This document shows positions 51,201 to 63,840 of a stretch of DNA of 64,000 nt, one piece after another (within the stretch, counting starts at the first letter, position 1; every line of letters starts with the position of its first letter). This stretch comes from Anaeramoeba flamelloides (Eukaryota; Metamonada; Anaeramoebidae). Under the pieces are notes generated by a model. That model did not search any database, was not told the origin of the DNA, and saw only the letters and a program-made list of their open reading frames with translations. The stretch covers positions 4,025,501 through 4,089,500 of the forward strand of contig JANTQA010000036.1 in the NCBI GenBank assembly GCA_027625915.1. The letters are read 5' to 3'. Both the position numbers and the translations under genes were made by a program.

Positions 51201-52657
51201 TTTTGCACCTTACTTTGTCTTCTGTTATATTATATGTGGAGATCTAGAATTCCTTTAGTAAGTAACATTAATGATTAATATTTTGATATTTGTTGGTTTT
51301 ATTATTTTTTATTGTTTGCTTTTTTAATTTCATTCAAGAATTGTAAAAATTTTTTCGAAAAAAAATAATATTTTTTATTATTAACAAATATATATATATA
51401 TAAATAAATAAATAATTAATCCGATTTACGATTCTTCAAATTATTAAAACGAACTACCCCTTATTAATATATTTTTATTTTCGCATTCCGCGATCCTCAC
51501 ATAAATATATTAAATGTTTTTATAATATTATGATTCATCACTCACTATTTATCTTTCCATTTTTGAATAGGCAGCTGCAATGCTAACTGCAGTCACAAAA
51601 GTAACTCGAAGATATCCAGCAATGTCAATGGTTGCACTTTTATTTGGTGTTATAGTTCAAATTGCGTGGATCATGGCTTGGTCATTGGCAGCAATAAGGG
51701 CATTCCAAATTGAGCAGAATTGGTGGACATTTATGTGCATACTTTGTTATTACTGGATCCAAGAAGTCATCCTTAACATCATCCACGTGACATGTTCATC
51801 GGTCTATGGACAAGTTTTCTTTTTAAACGATGAAATGCCAGAAAATCCTACAGCTTCGGCCTTTAAAAAAGCTATTACCTATTCGTTTGGATCAATCTGT
51901 CTCGGTTCATTTATTGTAGCACTTATCAGAACATTGAAAAGAATGGTTCGAATGAGTCAAGGTAACGATTCTCTAAAAATCATAGCAGTTTGTGTCCTTG
52001 GATGCCTTGAATGGATTGCTGAATTTTTTAACGCATATGCTCTTGTTCATGTTGCTGTTTATGGTAAATCGTATATGAAATGTGCTAAAGCAACAGTCAG
52101 ATTATTAAAAGATCGTGGTATTTATGCACTTGTTAATGGTTTGGTTTATTTTCCATTTATTTCTTTTTAATAATACATTTAGAAATTATTATTAATTTTA
52201 AAAATTATCTTTACATCTCCATATACCCATTACAAACATTTCTATATATAATAATATATATATATATATTATTATATTATATTTCTGTTTGTATTTATCC
52301 TTATTTGGATATTGATATAATCATTATTATTTTCTAAATCTGATGTTATTAATAGATGATCTTGTTGGAGATGTTTTAGTTATGGGCGCTTTAATTTCGG
52401 GAATTATTGTAGCAATAGTTGGGTTCTTCTGGGCAAAAATTGCTTTTGATAGTGATCTTACCTGTATGATTGTTTTTACATTAATTGGACTATTTGTAGG
52501 AATTTTCCTTACCCTCACAGTTTTTTCTGTTATATCAAGTGGTGTTATGACTTATTATGTTTTATTTGCTGAAGCACCAGGTGCATTAAAGCATTCAGAT
52601 CCAGAACTCTATAACAAAATTGTAGAAACTTATAACATAAAATATAGAAAGGACTAA
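48230..52657 (+). CDS. Choline transporter-like protein (CTL/SLC44, Pns1-like)
   Basis: Five exons (48230-48263, 48391-48551, 50907-51257, 51571-52138, 52356-52657) give 471 residues, all with GT-AG introns and consistent phases. The Ser/Thr leader is followed by a short cytoplasmic tail (EWADYQPYGEEEAERF), PKWRDIW and the first membrane span (FALLAVVVAFFVV). After a hydrophilic loop come several spans (SLFIALSGISLVFAFIWI and onward). Family hallmarks follow: RIPLAAAMLTAVTKVTRRYP, the ALVNDDLVGDVLVMGALISG segment rebuilt across intron 4, and a hydrophobic C-terminal pair. CTL/Pns1 proteins sit in plasma or organelle membranes and are linked to choline or ethanolamine transport; the substrate here is inferred. 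Intron 2 is 2,355 nt and holds a MITE; the others are 127-313 nt. Confidence 0.92.
49186..49413. mobile_element. 226-bp-type MITE inside CTL intron 2
   Basis: Arms CTTTTTATTGAAAAATAAAA and the complementary TATTTTAAAACAAATAG, flanked by TA; 228 bp. Same family as 5039-5264. Confidence 0.65.
49668..49730. repeat. Single CTGGTATTTGAAT-family arm in CTL intron 2
   Basis: AAAATGATTATGAAAATT then TTTATTATTCAAACACCAGT; matches the right arm of 37687-37857. Confidence 0.5.
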
Positions 52658-55036
52658 GAAATCATATCAATAAAATCAAAATGAATTTTTAAAGAAAATG
52701 ATAATTTGTTAATAAATTAATTTATTTGCTTCAGACTCTTATTATTATTATTTTTTTATTCTCTTTTAGCTTTTTTTTTTTTTTTTTCTCTTTTTATTTA
52801 TTATCTTCATTATTAATATAATTTATTATTATTCTATTTTGAATTCAGGTTTAATGAATTTCATTATCTAAAATCTATTAAATAAATTTCTTGATCGTTC
52901 AAATGTTATTATTCAGTTAGTGTTTAATTCATTGATTTATTATTACTTTTGAAATTGAGTTTTGTAAAAAAAAGAAAAAAACTATTCAAATAAAAACAAT
53001 ACAGTCTTTACAAAGCTAAAGTGAATTTTTTAGATATCAAATTTTAATGTTAATTTATATTTTTCAAAAAGTTGACTATGGGAATAAGAAAGTTCATATT
53101 GAATAAAATATTTCCTAAATGAGCGAAGATTCAAGAATTTTTTCTAAAATTCATAAAATAAATTTTCCAAACCCAAAATGGCTCTAAGCATAGAAAATTC
53201 GTTGAGAAACCGAATAAATTTTACTCTTAAAAAAAATGAATTTTTTATAAATCATATCAGAAAATTATTTTTCATATCAACTCATTTATTTAAAAAAATT
53301 TTAATCTGAACTTTCTTATTCTTATATTCTTAAATTTTAAAAATCTATAACAACATTAAATTTTGAAATCGGGAAATTTTTATGGTAGTCTGGAAAAACT
53401 ATAATTAAATTTGAAGTTTACAATAATAAAACTGAACCAATAAACTATTTTCTAGTAAAAAGGGCCCAATTGTAGGCAAAGAATTATATTTAACTAAGGT
53501 GTTTGAATCGATATTAGAAGAAAAAATTTATTTTGGGAAAGTCAGAAATTGAAATCATATTTTCATATTTTTTTTTTTATTTAAATTTTTTTTTATGAAA
53601 ACAAGATACATTTGAAAATTTTTTTTTTATTGCAAGATCGAGAACAACTTGCTATAAATGTGTTATTTTAATATTACTTAAACAGTAAAAATGATTGTAG
53701 AGAAATAAAATTCATTTCTATTGTGTTTATATTTGATCTTGCAATTGAAGAACCAAATGAACATAGTTGTTTTTCTCTATTGGTTTTTATAAGAATTTGG
53801 GTTTTTCTAATTTTTTTAAAAATCTATTGATTTTTTAGTTTTTGATCATATAGGTACAGACTATTCTTTGATGTATATAATTCTTCTCATTTCTTATTGA
53901 TTCTTCATCGGCCAATCATAATATTTAATTGATATTGGTAAAGGTACTGAACCCGTTGACTAACTCAAAGCTATTAACAAATAAGAAATTTCTTTAAGCA
54001 AATCAAATATTGAAATTGTTACAGTGACGTAGAATTAAAATGTGGAAAGAGGGCAATATAAGGTGGAAGAATAACCTATGTCTAATTTGTTGGGGTTTCA
54101 TTACTCTATATTATATACCAAAATGTTTAAATATTTTTTTTCTTTAAAGAATATTTTAATAGTTCTTTCAAAAATAAAAGCATCATTATGAAATTAGAAA
54201 TAAGTTGGAAATATATACGAAAATAAAGAAGAAATAAAATCAGTTTGATTAATTTATCATTCAGAAAAAGTAATTACAAAAAGATTTTATCCAAAAAATT
54301 AATTAGAAATAAAAAATTGAAGACTAGTATACATATTTTGATTTATATAAGCTATTTCCAATAATATAGGGCATTTTTTATTTCAATAATTATTTCTTAA
54401 TATTAATTTAATTATACAAAATGTACAACAATAATATGTTTTTTAGCATATCATACTTAATTTCTTGTATTTTGAAGTTTTATTAATGGATTCTAAATAT
54501 TTTTTTTTTGAATTAAAATTATTTTGCAAAATTTTTAATTTTGAAAAAATAATAGAGTCAAATTTCTCATTTCATTATTTTTTCGAATTGTTCATTTTTT
54601 TTCATTTTTACTTTGTTATTATTATTTTCCAAAATTTAACAAAGTTCAGAAGAGATGTGATAAGAAATCAACCAAAAATTCTTTTGATTCTAAACAATTG
54701 AGTTGACTTCGATGGATTTTGGTGGAAAAATTGCTCAGAACAGTTGTACACTTCAATTAAAGAGGTGAGATAAACAAAAAAAAAAAAAAAAATCAAAAGG
54801 TTTTTTTTTTTTTTTTTTTCATTCAGTTTGCTTTTTTTTAATGTTTTAAAAAAAAAAAAAAAAAAAAAAAACACAAAAAAAGTTAATGGGAAAAACAAAA
54901 GTTAATGATAAAATGAAAAACAAAAAATCTAAAGATCAAATCAAAAATATATTGAAGTATGATTTTACACATTATCAAAAAAAAAAATTGAAAAAAAGAT
55001 CGAACTAAAGATTGTTAAATAGACATTACTAATTTT

Positions 55037-55246
55037 GGATATTTTTCCAAAAAATTAGGGGCAATTTTTTTTTTTTATTTTTATTTTTTATTTTTCGAAC
55101 TTTGATCAATAAACACAAATTTTAATCAAGAGTTTTATTATTATTAATGGCTTCGTTTTTTTTTGTCTAAAGTTTTGAGTTTAATAACTGAATAAAGAAT
55201 TTATTCTTATATTGATGGATATTTTTTTGCCCCACATTTTTGGATG
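55037..55246. mobile_element. ~210-bp derivative of the 580-bp TIR family
   Basis: Left GGATATTTTTCCAAAAAATT AGGGGC, right GCCCCACATTTTTGGAT, inverted. Looks like an internally deleted relative of 16079-16658. A lone left end (GCTATTTCCAATAATATAGG) is at 54351. Confidence 0.5.
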
Positions 55247-56120
55247 GAGCTTATATATAAATATTGTTTTCAAAACTTTTATTCCAACCATTTATCAAAA
55301 GTAATTTTTATTAACTTGTTAAATAACCCCTTTAAACAACTGTATTGTAATGTTTTTAATTATATGGGGGGGATTCAACAAGATTAAATATATTTGTCTT
55401 GAATAAATAAATACCCAGTGCACTTTATCCTAGCAATATTGTTGGAAATATAATATTAACAAGGTTAGCTTTCCTATAAAAAAGAATTTTTTATTTTATA
55501 ATACTTGTGCAAAAGTTGGGACAAATTTAAAATAAAAAAAAGAAAAAAAAATTGCAAAATTGGTACCTAAAAATTTGAAATAGTTCATAAAAAATACGAT
55601 AAACAGCCTTTTTGATCAAAACACATAAAGCATTATTTTTTATTTAAAAAATTATATTGATTGTGATTTTTTTCTACTTGTAAAAGTATCCATAAAATTG
55701 AATGTCTATATATTGAGTTTAATTTCAACAAATCTTTAGTTGATTTCGAAAATAAAACTATAACTTTTAATTACTATATTTTATTTTATTTATTTTTTTT
55801 TTTTTGAAATTTGTCTTTTCAAATTACAAAAAAAAATATATTTCAAAAAAAAGGAAATAAAAAAGAGAGAAAATTACCTGTAAGAAATAAAATTTCATTA
55901 TATTATGAGATTTATTGTTAATGGGAATTTTTGCCTGGAAAAAACGAATTAACTTTCCGTTGTCTTCCTACCAAATTATTATGAAGAAAAATTTTTTCTT
56001 GTATAAGATTTAACTAAAAAAAAGTACATTTGGTATAAATAAAAAATAAAATTAATTGGAAACTGAAGTTTTCAAAAGAAAAATATACAGCTAAATGATC
56101 CAATAGTCTCAAAATGGATA

Positions 56121-56342
56121 ACTTTTATTTGTAAAAAAAAAAAAGATGAAAATTTCGATTCAGCTATCAAAAAAAAAATCTATCAAAGAATTAAAATCAA
56201 TCATCAACCCCCCTAATACTAAAAATGAAATTAACAATTTAAGCTGATTCTAAGAATTAAAGAATTTGAAAGTTGAAATAATTTTTAAATCTTTTTTTGG
56301 AAGTTGAATGATAATTTTGTTCCATAATTTTACAATAAATAG
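56121..56342. mobile_element. 226-bp-type MITE, worn copy
   Basis: GATGAAAATTTCGATTCAGC in the left arm and AAGTTGAATGATAATTTTGT TCC in the right arm match the 5039 and 49186 copies. Confidence 0.5.
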
Positions 56343-57809
56343 CATTTTTAATCTTGATTATATAATGAAGATAATAGCCAAACAATATTTTTTTTGAGCC
56401 AATAATTTTATTTAGCCAAATCTAAATAAAGTTTAAATTGATTTTCAATCGGTTGGGGGGGGGGGGGATGATATATCCTGAAAAAACAAAATACAAATCT
56501 AGTAATTAAAGAACAAACAAATGAACTTTATTGAACAACGCATTATATTGTTTTCAACCAAATTAATAAACACGCTTTAGATCGTTTTCTATCCAAATGG
56601 CTTGTTCATTTATAGAGATCTTCAACAAAGTCAATTTTTCATTATAATCTTTATTATTAGATCAAACAGTAGAGAAAAACCCTTAAAAAAAAGATAGTAT
56701 TTATCAAAAAAAAAGCTATAATTTTGAATTGCCTTTGTACATTTAATTATTTATTTTGTCTTTTTATAAATGAATCTTAAATTTCATTATCTGTTAATGT
56801 ATCCCATTGAAAATTTTATTATGCCATTTTTATAAATTTTCCTTTTTTATCCAAATCATAATCTTTTTCAGAATCCATTAAAATAAATAAATGAATCAGA
56901 GCTACCAAAATGATTCCATTTTTAGATTTTTTAGAATCTCAAATTAAAGCCATGAATCATAATATAAAAATCATTACAATTGTATCAAGTTTTATCTAAT
57001 ATTTTTTACTTGTTAAAGTCCCTTTGAAGTATAATTTTTCAAAAATCTTAAAAATTATTTTATTCTAATTCCATGGAATCAAAACAAGAATTTTTATTTG
57101 AGATCAAACACTCTATAAAAAAAAAGAATCTTTTGATTCCGTTTTAAAGTCAAATAATTTTCTTATCAGGAATAAACTTTTAAACATCAGGTTTTATTAA
57201 AAGATGATTAAAAATACAATCTCAAGAAGAAAAACCTCAAATATTTATTTTTTGAAGAAATATAAAATTCTTCTTGAAAATAAAAAAAAATAATTATTAA
57301 TTATTTAAATTTTGAGAATGATTAATGTGATTCCATGAAAAACCGAATGTAAACAAGAAATAAGTTGTGACTTATTTATTGAAATTAAAAAAGTATATTT
57401 TGATTTCATGTAATCAAAAAAAGAATTATTCAAGTTTATTTTCAAAAAAGAATCAAAATGTGGAATCTGTAAATGATAAAAGTGTTTGAAGTAAACAAAT
57501 TTTCTTTTTGCTGTTAATAATATTATTTGATTTATTTCTTTGAAGGGATCAATCAAGGGTATATCATAAAAATATTTGAAAAAATCAAACCCAAAGATTA
57601 GTAAAAATAATAATTATGTATCTATTTTGGTTCATTCTTTTATTTTTTTTTTTTTGATTCTTTTTAGAATCTATTTATTTTTAAAGAAGAAAGCAGAACT
57701 CTACTTTAACGTTCTTTAAAAAAAAACAATTAAAATAATTTCTGGTTTTGTTGGTTATGGAGAAAAATTAAAAAAAAAATTTTTTTTCAAATATCAAAAT
57801 AATCTCAAT

Positions 57810-58370
57810 TTAATCTTCTTCTTGTTCTTCATTCTTATTTCCTCTCATTACATTTAATTTTCTCTTTAATCTACCTGGTCTTCCGCCACCAAATGGACTT
57901 TTTGAAGAAAATCCGATGTGTTTTTGTGATTCAATTTTGACCATGAAAGATGGTACATTAACCAATTGGCTTCCAACAGAGATGTGTCTTTGTTTAATGA
58001 GTACTCTTGCATGATGAATGGATCTTGCCAAGCCTGATTTGTATACTTGGGTTTGTAATCTTCGATCAAGAAAATCGTCAATGGTAAGTGTCAAGACATA
58101 TTCAAGTCTTTGTTTCTGTTCGTCGAGGATTCCAAGATTTGTCAATCTTCTTAAAAGTGCTGCTCCTTCGAAAATTCTTCTTGGATCTTTTTTATTTGTT
58201 GTTTGTTTTTTGATTTTGTTTTTTGTATTTTTTTTTTTTTTTTTTTTTGATGGTTTTTGTATTTTATTCAGAAAGAATTTATTTGAAAGTTTAGTTTGTA
58301 AATTTTAGATTGGCGTTTTTTTTTTTTTTTTTTCGGTAAAAAGTGTTTTCAAAAGAAGAAGCAAAAAGAG

Positions 58371-58412
<42 letters not shown>

Positions 58413-58761
58413 ATAAAAAAAAAAAAAAACAAATTATAAAAAAAGCAAAAAAAAAGGAAAAAGGAAAAAGTAAAATAGTTCAACAACAAGTGTTTAAACC
58501 AATTAAACAATTGAAGTTAAACACAATTTGCTAACAACAAGAGTAAAAAAAAAAGAGAATTTTGAAAGACAAACCATTTTCTTCAAGAGTAAGAAGGTTT
58601 CTTGCAGATTTTCTAATCTTAGCAAGTGTGTAATGTACTCTCCACACTTCTCTTTTTGTTCGAAGACCATATTTTCCGACAACTTTAAGTTCGTGATCTA
58701 GTCTTTCTTTTTGGTATGGTCGACGTGGTGTTTTGAATGTTTTTGATTTTCTTCGTGACAT
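57810..58761 (-). CDS. RPS9: 40S ribosomal protein S9 (uS4)
   Basis: Exons 58761-58575 and 58186-57810, joined across a 388-nt GTTTGT...AAAAAAG intron, give 187 residues, near the usual ~190. Exon 1 holds [20 protein letters not shown] and [20 protein letters not shown]. The splice rebuilds the D-P-R-R-I-F-E-G motif (phase 1: G from exon 1, AT from exon 2). Exon 2 has the S4 RNA-binding domain ([40 protein letters not shown]) and the [14 protein letters not shown] tail, ending in an acidic stretch. uS4 is an early-assembling small-subunit protein that binds the 5' domain of 18S rRNA near the mRNA entry channel. The intron contains long T and A tracts on either side of about 58300-58410. Confidence 0.97.
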
Positions 58762-60303
58762 TGATGAATATTAATAAAGATTTTAAAAGAAAAAAATGTT
58801 TTGGAAATTGATTTCTTGAATAATCGCAACATTAAAACCAAATTATACTTATGATTTCGTGTAATTGTTTTTATTCTTATTAAGATTGATATTTGATTTT
58901 GTTATAAATTTAATTGATGCACAAGTATTCGGGTTTCATTTTATGGGTAATCTCCACCGTTGTTTGTAATTGGAACCAAAGAGTACATACTTGGTTTGAA
59001 ATTGTGTTTTATAATGGCGAAATTACTTTTAATTGAAAAATAATGGAATCAAATATTCTGAAAAAAAAAACTCAAATAACAAGAAGTATAATGGATTAAA
59101 AACAAATGTTCATTATCACCAATTCTAAGCCGAAATTCAAGAGATAAATAGGCTTGTTGATTTCACATGTGTTATTTTGACTTTATCCTTCAAAAACAAT
59201 TTTTGGATCAAGATTAAATGTTCTGTTAGATTTTTTGTTTGATAGTTATTGTTACACAATGTATTTCTTTCATTTTTTTTTTTAATTAAGGGGTCGCTAA
59301 CTCTTTTTGATATATTTTCCCCAGATGTAATAAAGCTCTTATTTTAACAAAAATTCCATTTAACTTGATAAGTCCAACCGTTTGATAGACTTGAGAGAAA
59401 AAAGTTATAATTCTTGATAGAATTCACGATGACAATGAAGTTGAATTGTTACACAAATAAGAAAAGAGGATTATATTGTTTGTGTGATTAGTATTTGTTC
59501 CTTTTCACCCCGGGGTGTTTTAGCTGTAACTTGTTGTGTCTTTTAACAGTTGCTGAAAAAAGATTTTTCAAAAATTTTGTTTCCCATTTCTGAATTTGGT
59601 TGAAGAAAGTATCACAGATCAATCAAGTATTGATTAGAAATAGGGAAATACTCGCTTTATTGGTTTAATTTTAATTTGGTTTTTGTTTTAATTCAATATC
59701 TTCAAAATTTTTCTCAAAATTAGTTTCCAAAATTAAATAAATAAGAAAATATTCATTCGAATCTTACTCTTTTTAGTTGGCAATTCATAAAAATGGGCCT
59801 TTTTAGGCTCCTCAAATATAAAAAAAAAAATTAGTTAATAAAATTGTCTATGTGTTAAAGAAATTGTTGATAGTTTGTTAATTCTTTAAAAAAGTAAACT
59901 ATTGTTTTTTTTTTCAAATTCTAGGTAGATATAGAAATCTTTTACAAAATTATTCAAACAAAATTCGTATTTTAAAATTAATTATATTGTAAAAAAAAAA
60001 AAATATTTATATTATTAAGGTGGGGTAATTCAAAAAAATTAATTTCTGTTTACCCAAAACTCAAAATTTTAATTCAAGTTTTTGATTCGGACTCCAATTT
60101 AGTCAAGATTCTTACTCGGGGTATATCATTTCTTTAAAAAATGAGAATAAAACATTTTATTTTTAAACCGTGTAACTAAAAAGAGAATGTAATATAAGAG
60201 ATAAAAGATAGTATTAAAAGAATTATTAGAAAAAGGTAAAAACTTAATCATTTTTTTTTTTTTTTTGGTAAATCATGTCTTGAATTGATTAGTGTTTTTT
60301 TTA
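58762..60303. other. Upstream flank of uS4, no gene
   Basis: Slightly less AT-rich than other gaps to about 59620, with CACCCCGGGGTG at 59507 as a short perfect palindrome. It may hold uS4 promoter elements, but nothing specific is recognised. Confidence 0.35.
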
Positions 60304-60498
60304 CAGTAAGATTCACTTTTAAAATACAAACTTTCAACGAAATTTAAAATAAAAAAAAAACACCAATTAAGTAACAAAATTTTGAATTTTTATTTTTTCA
60401 AAGTATTTTACTAGAACCTGAATTTTGTGCTTTAATTTGATATTTTTATTGTGCCTTAAATTTTATTGAAGTTTGTGCCTTAGAAGTGGAACTGACTG
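60304..60498. mobile_element. Tc1-type MITE
   Basis: TA-flanked; left arm CAGTAAGATTCACTTTTAAA is worn, right arm CCTTAGAAGTGGAACTGACT G is intact. Confidence 0.8.
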
Positions 60499-60678
60499 TA
60501 ATCTGAACTTGTTTGAATCACCACACCTTATTTTTTTTTTAATAAAAATATCACAATATATTTACAACCCACGAGCAAATGAAATGTACAACTTTATTCA
60601 GTTTGAAAGTAGAATAGTATTAGGAAACCAAATCATAGAGTACTTGTTTTTAATTCTTTGATTTGGTTTTTGAAATAC

Positions 60679-60709
<31 letters not shown>

Positions 60710-60978
60710 GAAAGAACCCCCAAAAGGGGCTTAAATCCCCAATAATAGGGTATAAATATTTTTGGATCATATATATTTATAATTACAACCATTGTTGTTT
60801 AAATAATGTGGTTACTCATTTTTTGATTTGATTTTAGATAAAAAGGAAAAAATAAACCTTAATTGTTCCAAAAGATCTGAATTGTTTTAACACCAGCATA
60901 ATAAAATTACTATGTTATATTTGTATTTATAAATTTCTTGTTTTAATTGTCAACTTTTGAAAAATTAAATAAATATTA

Positions 60979-61200
60979 CAGTCAGTTTCACTTTTAAGGC
61001 ACAAAATTTCAACGAAATTTAAGGCACAAAAAAAATCTCAAATTAAGGCACAAAATTCAAATTCTAGTAAAATAATTTGTGAAAATTAAAATTCCAAAAA
61101 ATTGTGCTTTAATTTGAGATTTTTTTGTGCCTTAAATTTGAGATTTTTTTTGTGCCTTAAATTTTGTTGAAATTTTGTGCCTTAAAAGTGAAGCTGACTG
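60979..61200. mobile_element. Tc1-type MITE with internal duplication
   Basis: 222 bp, longer than its relatives because the right arm repeats GAGATTTTTTTGTGCCTTAA A twice in tandem. TA on both sides. Confidence 0.9.
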
Positions 61201-61807
61201 TATCTGGAAAATAATTTCTTGTACTTAATATAATTATTTTATATAAAGAAAAAGTCTTTTCAAAAACATCTCTATTAAATTCTTAATGAAAAAATAATTA
61301 CTTTAAACAATTTTTTGAATTAAAATTCACCAGAAGATGATTATAATGTTCAATTATCACACTTCAAAGGAAAATATTATTTTTTAATTTAAATTATGTC
61401 ATTTTAAACTAGTCTCTTTTTTTGTTCGTTTTTTCGAAAAAAAGGTAAATAAATGAAAATATTAGTTATTTTTATATATTTTGATAATAATTATATTGTT
61501 TTTATGTCACAAAAAAGAAAAAAAAAAAATTTCTGAAATATTAATAATTAGTAAAACCAAAAAAAAAAAAAAACACAATTAAAAATTCATTTTCAATAAT
61601 TTTTAACTTTTTTCAAAATTTCAAATATTTTTCTAGTATTTTTTACGTTTGTATAATTATGATTTTTAGAACATCTCAATTTTTGTTTTCACAAAATTTG
61701 GTTTTATTATACAACATTCGCGACAATTCCATAATACAATGATAACTCAGTATATAATAATAAGTTCATACAATTTCACAACTTTTTAAATTTTTTCAGC
61801 TGGTTAC

Positions 61808-61934
61808 CTTTATCGACGGGCTTTTCAACTTGTTTAATATCTAATTTGAGCAAATCTGGTTTGTTTAAGATCAAACGGTTAATATTTTTATCAATCATTC
61901 TAATATTGTGTCTTCCCCTTTCTCCATACAACAT
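61808..61934 (-). CDS. Orphan candidate first exon
   Basis: ATG at 61934 opens 42 codons of ordinary, non-low-complexity sequence (MLYGERGRHNIRMIDKNINR, then LILNKPDLLKLDIKQVEKP) and ends at a plausible donor, GGTAACC, in phase 1. The next exon should lie to the left, but 61200-61800 shows nothing coding, so the gene is unresolved or is a fragment. Upstream sequence has an unusual GGTGGGGTGGGGTGG run (plus strand, about 61948). Family not recognised. Confidence 0.4.
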
Positions 61935-62393
61935 TCAAAAACAAGATGGTGGGGTGGGGTGGTATTGAAAACAAGTGAATAGTGAGAAAATGGAAAAGGT
62001 GAGTAACCAAAAAAAAAAAAAAAGAAATAAAATAAAATAAAAAATATTGGAATATTATACATTCTATAATTTATTATTAAACCAAATAACAGTGATAATT
62101 ACGATCGACTTAATATTTTTACAAAAAAATCAAAAAAAAAAAAGTGTGGGGGCAAATAATCATAAAATCGATATACAAAAAAAAAAAGGAAAAGACAAAA
62201 AGTTTTCAACTGTTCACTGTTTAAAATAAAATTTAACTATTTATACCTTAGTAAGCAATTGAATTTTTTTCAATTTTTAATATTCTGTAAATTATTTTCA
62301 TTAAATAATATAAATGATTGATTTTTTTGATTAAGAAGAATTACACTTTCACGTTTTGAAAGCTAAGCTCTGTGATAATGTACATGCACTTTT

Positions 62394-62536
62394 ACACTCT
62401 TCAAATAGAATAACTGTTGTTATTTAGGATGTTTGTGGTAGATTTAAAACCAGATGGTGTAATTAAAACAGCACAATATCGCCTTTTTTCTATTAGTTCT
62501 TTAATAGTTTTTTCATATTTGGTATTTTTACAATAA
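62394..62536 (+). other. Short open stretch, possible exon
   Basis: After TTATTTAG a frame reads MFVVDLKPDGVIKTAQYRLF and closes at about 62536; the minus strand is also open here. Composition is ordinary, but no partner exon is visible. Confidence 0.2.
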
Positions 62537-62797
62537 AAAAAGTCAAAAAAGGAGGGGCTCAAAAATAAAAAAAAAAGAAAAAAGAAAAAAAATATTGCCT
62601 TTAGACTGAAGATTTTTCAGTATACTTGGGCTGATTGTATTTATTGTTAAATGTTCATCTCGTTGAATGGTCGAATTTTTTCAGAATTGAATTTCTTCAA
62701 AAAGCTTTCAAAATATTATTGAATTTTATAATTGATCACGAAAAATCTAAATAAACAAGCATAATATGTACATTTTTTTGATTGGTAAAAATCCTTA

Positions 62798-63015
62798 CAG
62801 TCAGTTTCACTTTTAAGGGACAAACTAGTAACGAAATTTAAGAGACAATAAAAATCTTAAATTAAGGTAAATAATAATCTCAAATTAAGGCACAAAATTT
62901 GAATTTTTTTTTTACAATTTATTTTACTAGAATCTGAATTTTGTGCCTTAATTTGAGATTTTTATTGTGCCTTAAATTTTGTTGAAATTTTGTGCCTTAA
63001 AAGTGGAATTGACTG
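62798..63015. mobile_element. Tc1-type MITE with left-arm duplication
   Basis: 218 bp, TA-flanked. The left arm repeats the AAATCTTAAATTAAGG / AATCTCAAATTAAGG motif, mirroring the right-arm duplication in 60979-61200. Confidence 0.9.
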
Positions 63016-63063
63016 TAGTAATCTCTTTTCCAACAATCGTGACTATCCTGAAACAATGCCTTG

Positions 63064-63066
<3 letters not shown>

Positions 63067-63099
<33 letters not shown>
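63067..63099. repeat. (TA)n microsatellite
   Basis: About 33 bp of uninterrupted TA. Confidence 0.95.
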
Positions 63100-63100
<1 letters not shown>

Positions 63101-63119
63101 TTATACATGTCCTTTATTA

Positions 63120-63840
63120 TTCGACACCAGATAATAATTTAATATAATCACTAATTCGTTTTTTAATCATTATTAATATATAAAAAAATGATATTTTAAA
63201 AATTAAAAACATAAAACTAAAAACTATAAAAAAGTGAATCTCGATTTTTAAAATCGGGTTATTTCATATTGCGTATCTATGAACTTTTATTGGTAAGGGG
63301 GTGAAAAATCAGTTTTTTTACTCTTAATTAAATTCATTTGAAAAGGTATCACATGGTCTCAATTTTCAAAATGATTATTGGTATTTTCGAAGATCTTTTT
63401 TTTACACCTGATCTTTTGCGAAAATAATAAAAAGTAAAAGAAAAAAGAAAAAGATAAAAGATTTAAAAAAAATGAAAAAAAAAAAAAAAGAAATCAAAAA
63501 AAATCGAAAAAGTAAAAGTTTAACAAAAAAAAAAATTGAAAATAAAAATTATAATAGTACTTGTCTAAAAATTTGACTTTGAAAAAAAAAATATAATAAA
63601 TTTGAAAAAATGATTTTGAAATAGTTAAAAAAAAAATCAAAAAAAATAAAAAAACTAAAACAAAAAAAAATCAAAAATTTGAAAATGCAATACAAAAATT
63701 AGAAAAAAATAGAAAAAATAATCTAAATCCAAAAAATTTAAAATTTATTTTGATCAGAATACTGAATAAACCCACAAAAACAGAATGTATAATATCATCC
63801 TAAAGTGAGTCAATATTTTTGATAAATAGCTTGAAATCAA
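63120..63840. repeat. ~700-bp dispersed repeat with polypurine core, copy 2
   Basis: Colinear with 29440-30130; the purine tract here (about 63420-63720) is longer and richer in A. Confidence 0.65.

Larger units (their letters stand above)
52658..57809. other. Gene-free, repeat-containing stretch
   Basis: 3' flank of CTL and of uS4 (convergent genes). Contains 53480-53790 (pairs with 31330-31650), element ends near 54351 and 55037-55246, and a small MITE at 56121-56342. A run of about 12 G lies at 56456. No coding frame is supported. Confidence 0.4.

Noticed and set aside
52259-52285. AT-rich palindrome in CTL intron 4
   Set aside because: A TATATA run with an inverted surround is expected by chance in such DNA.
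57305-57556. 83-codon minus-strand frame downstream of uS4
   Set aside because: Length is within chance expectation here, and no family or splice partner was seen.
58343-58534. Lys-rich plus-strand frame
   Set aside because: It is poly(A) in the uS4 intron on the opposite strand.
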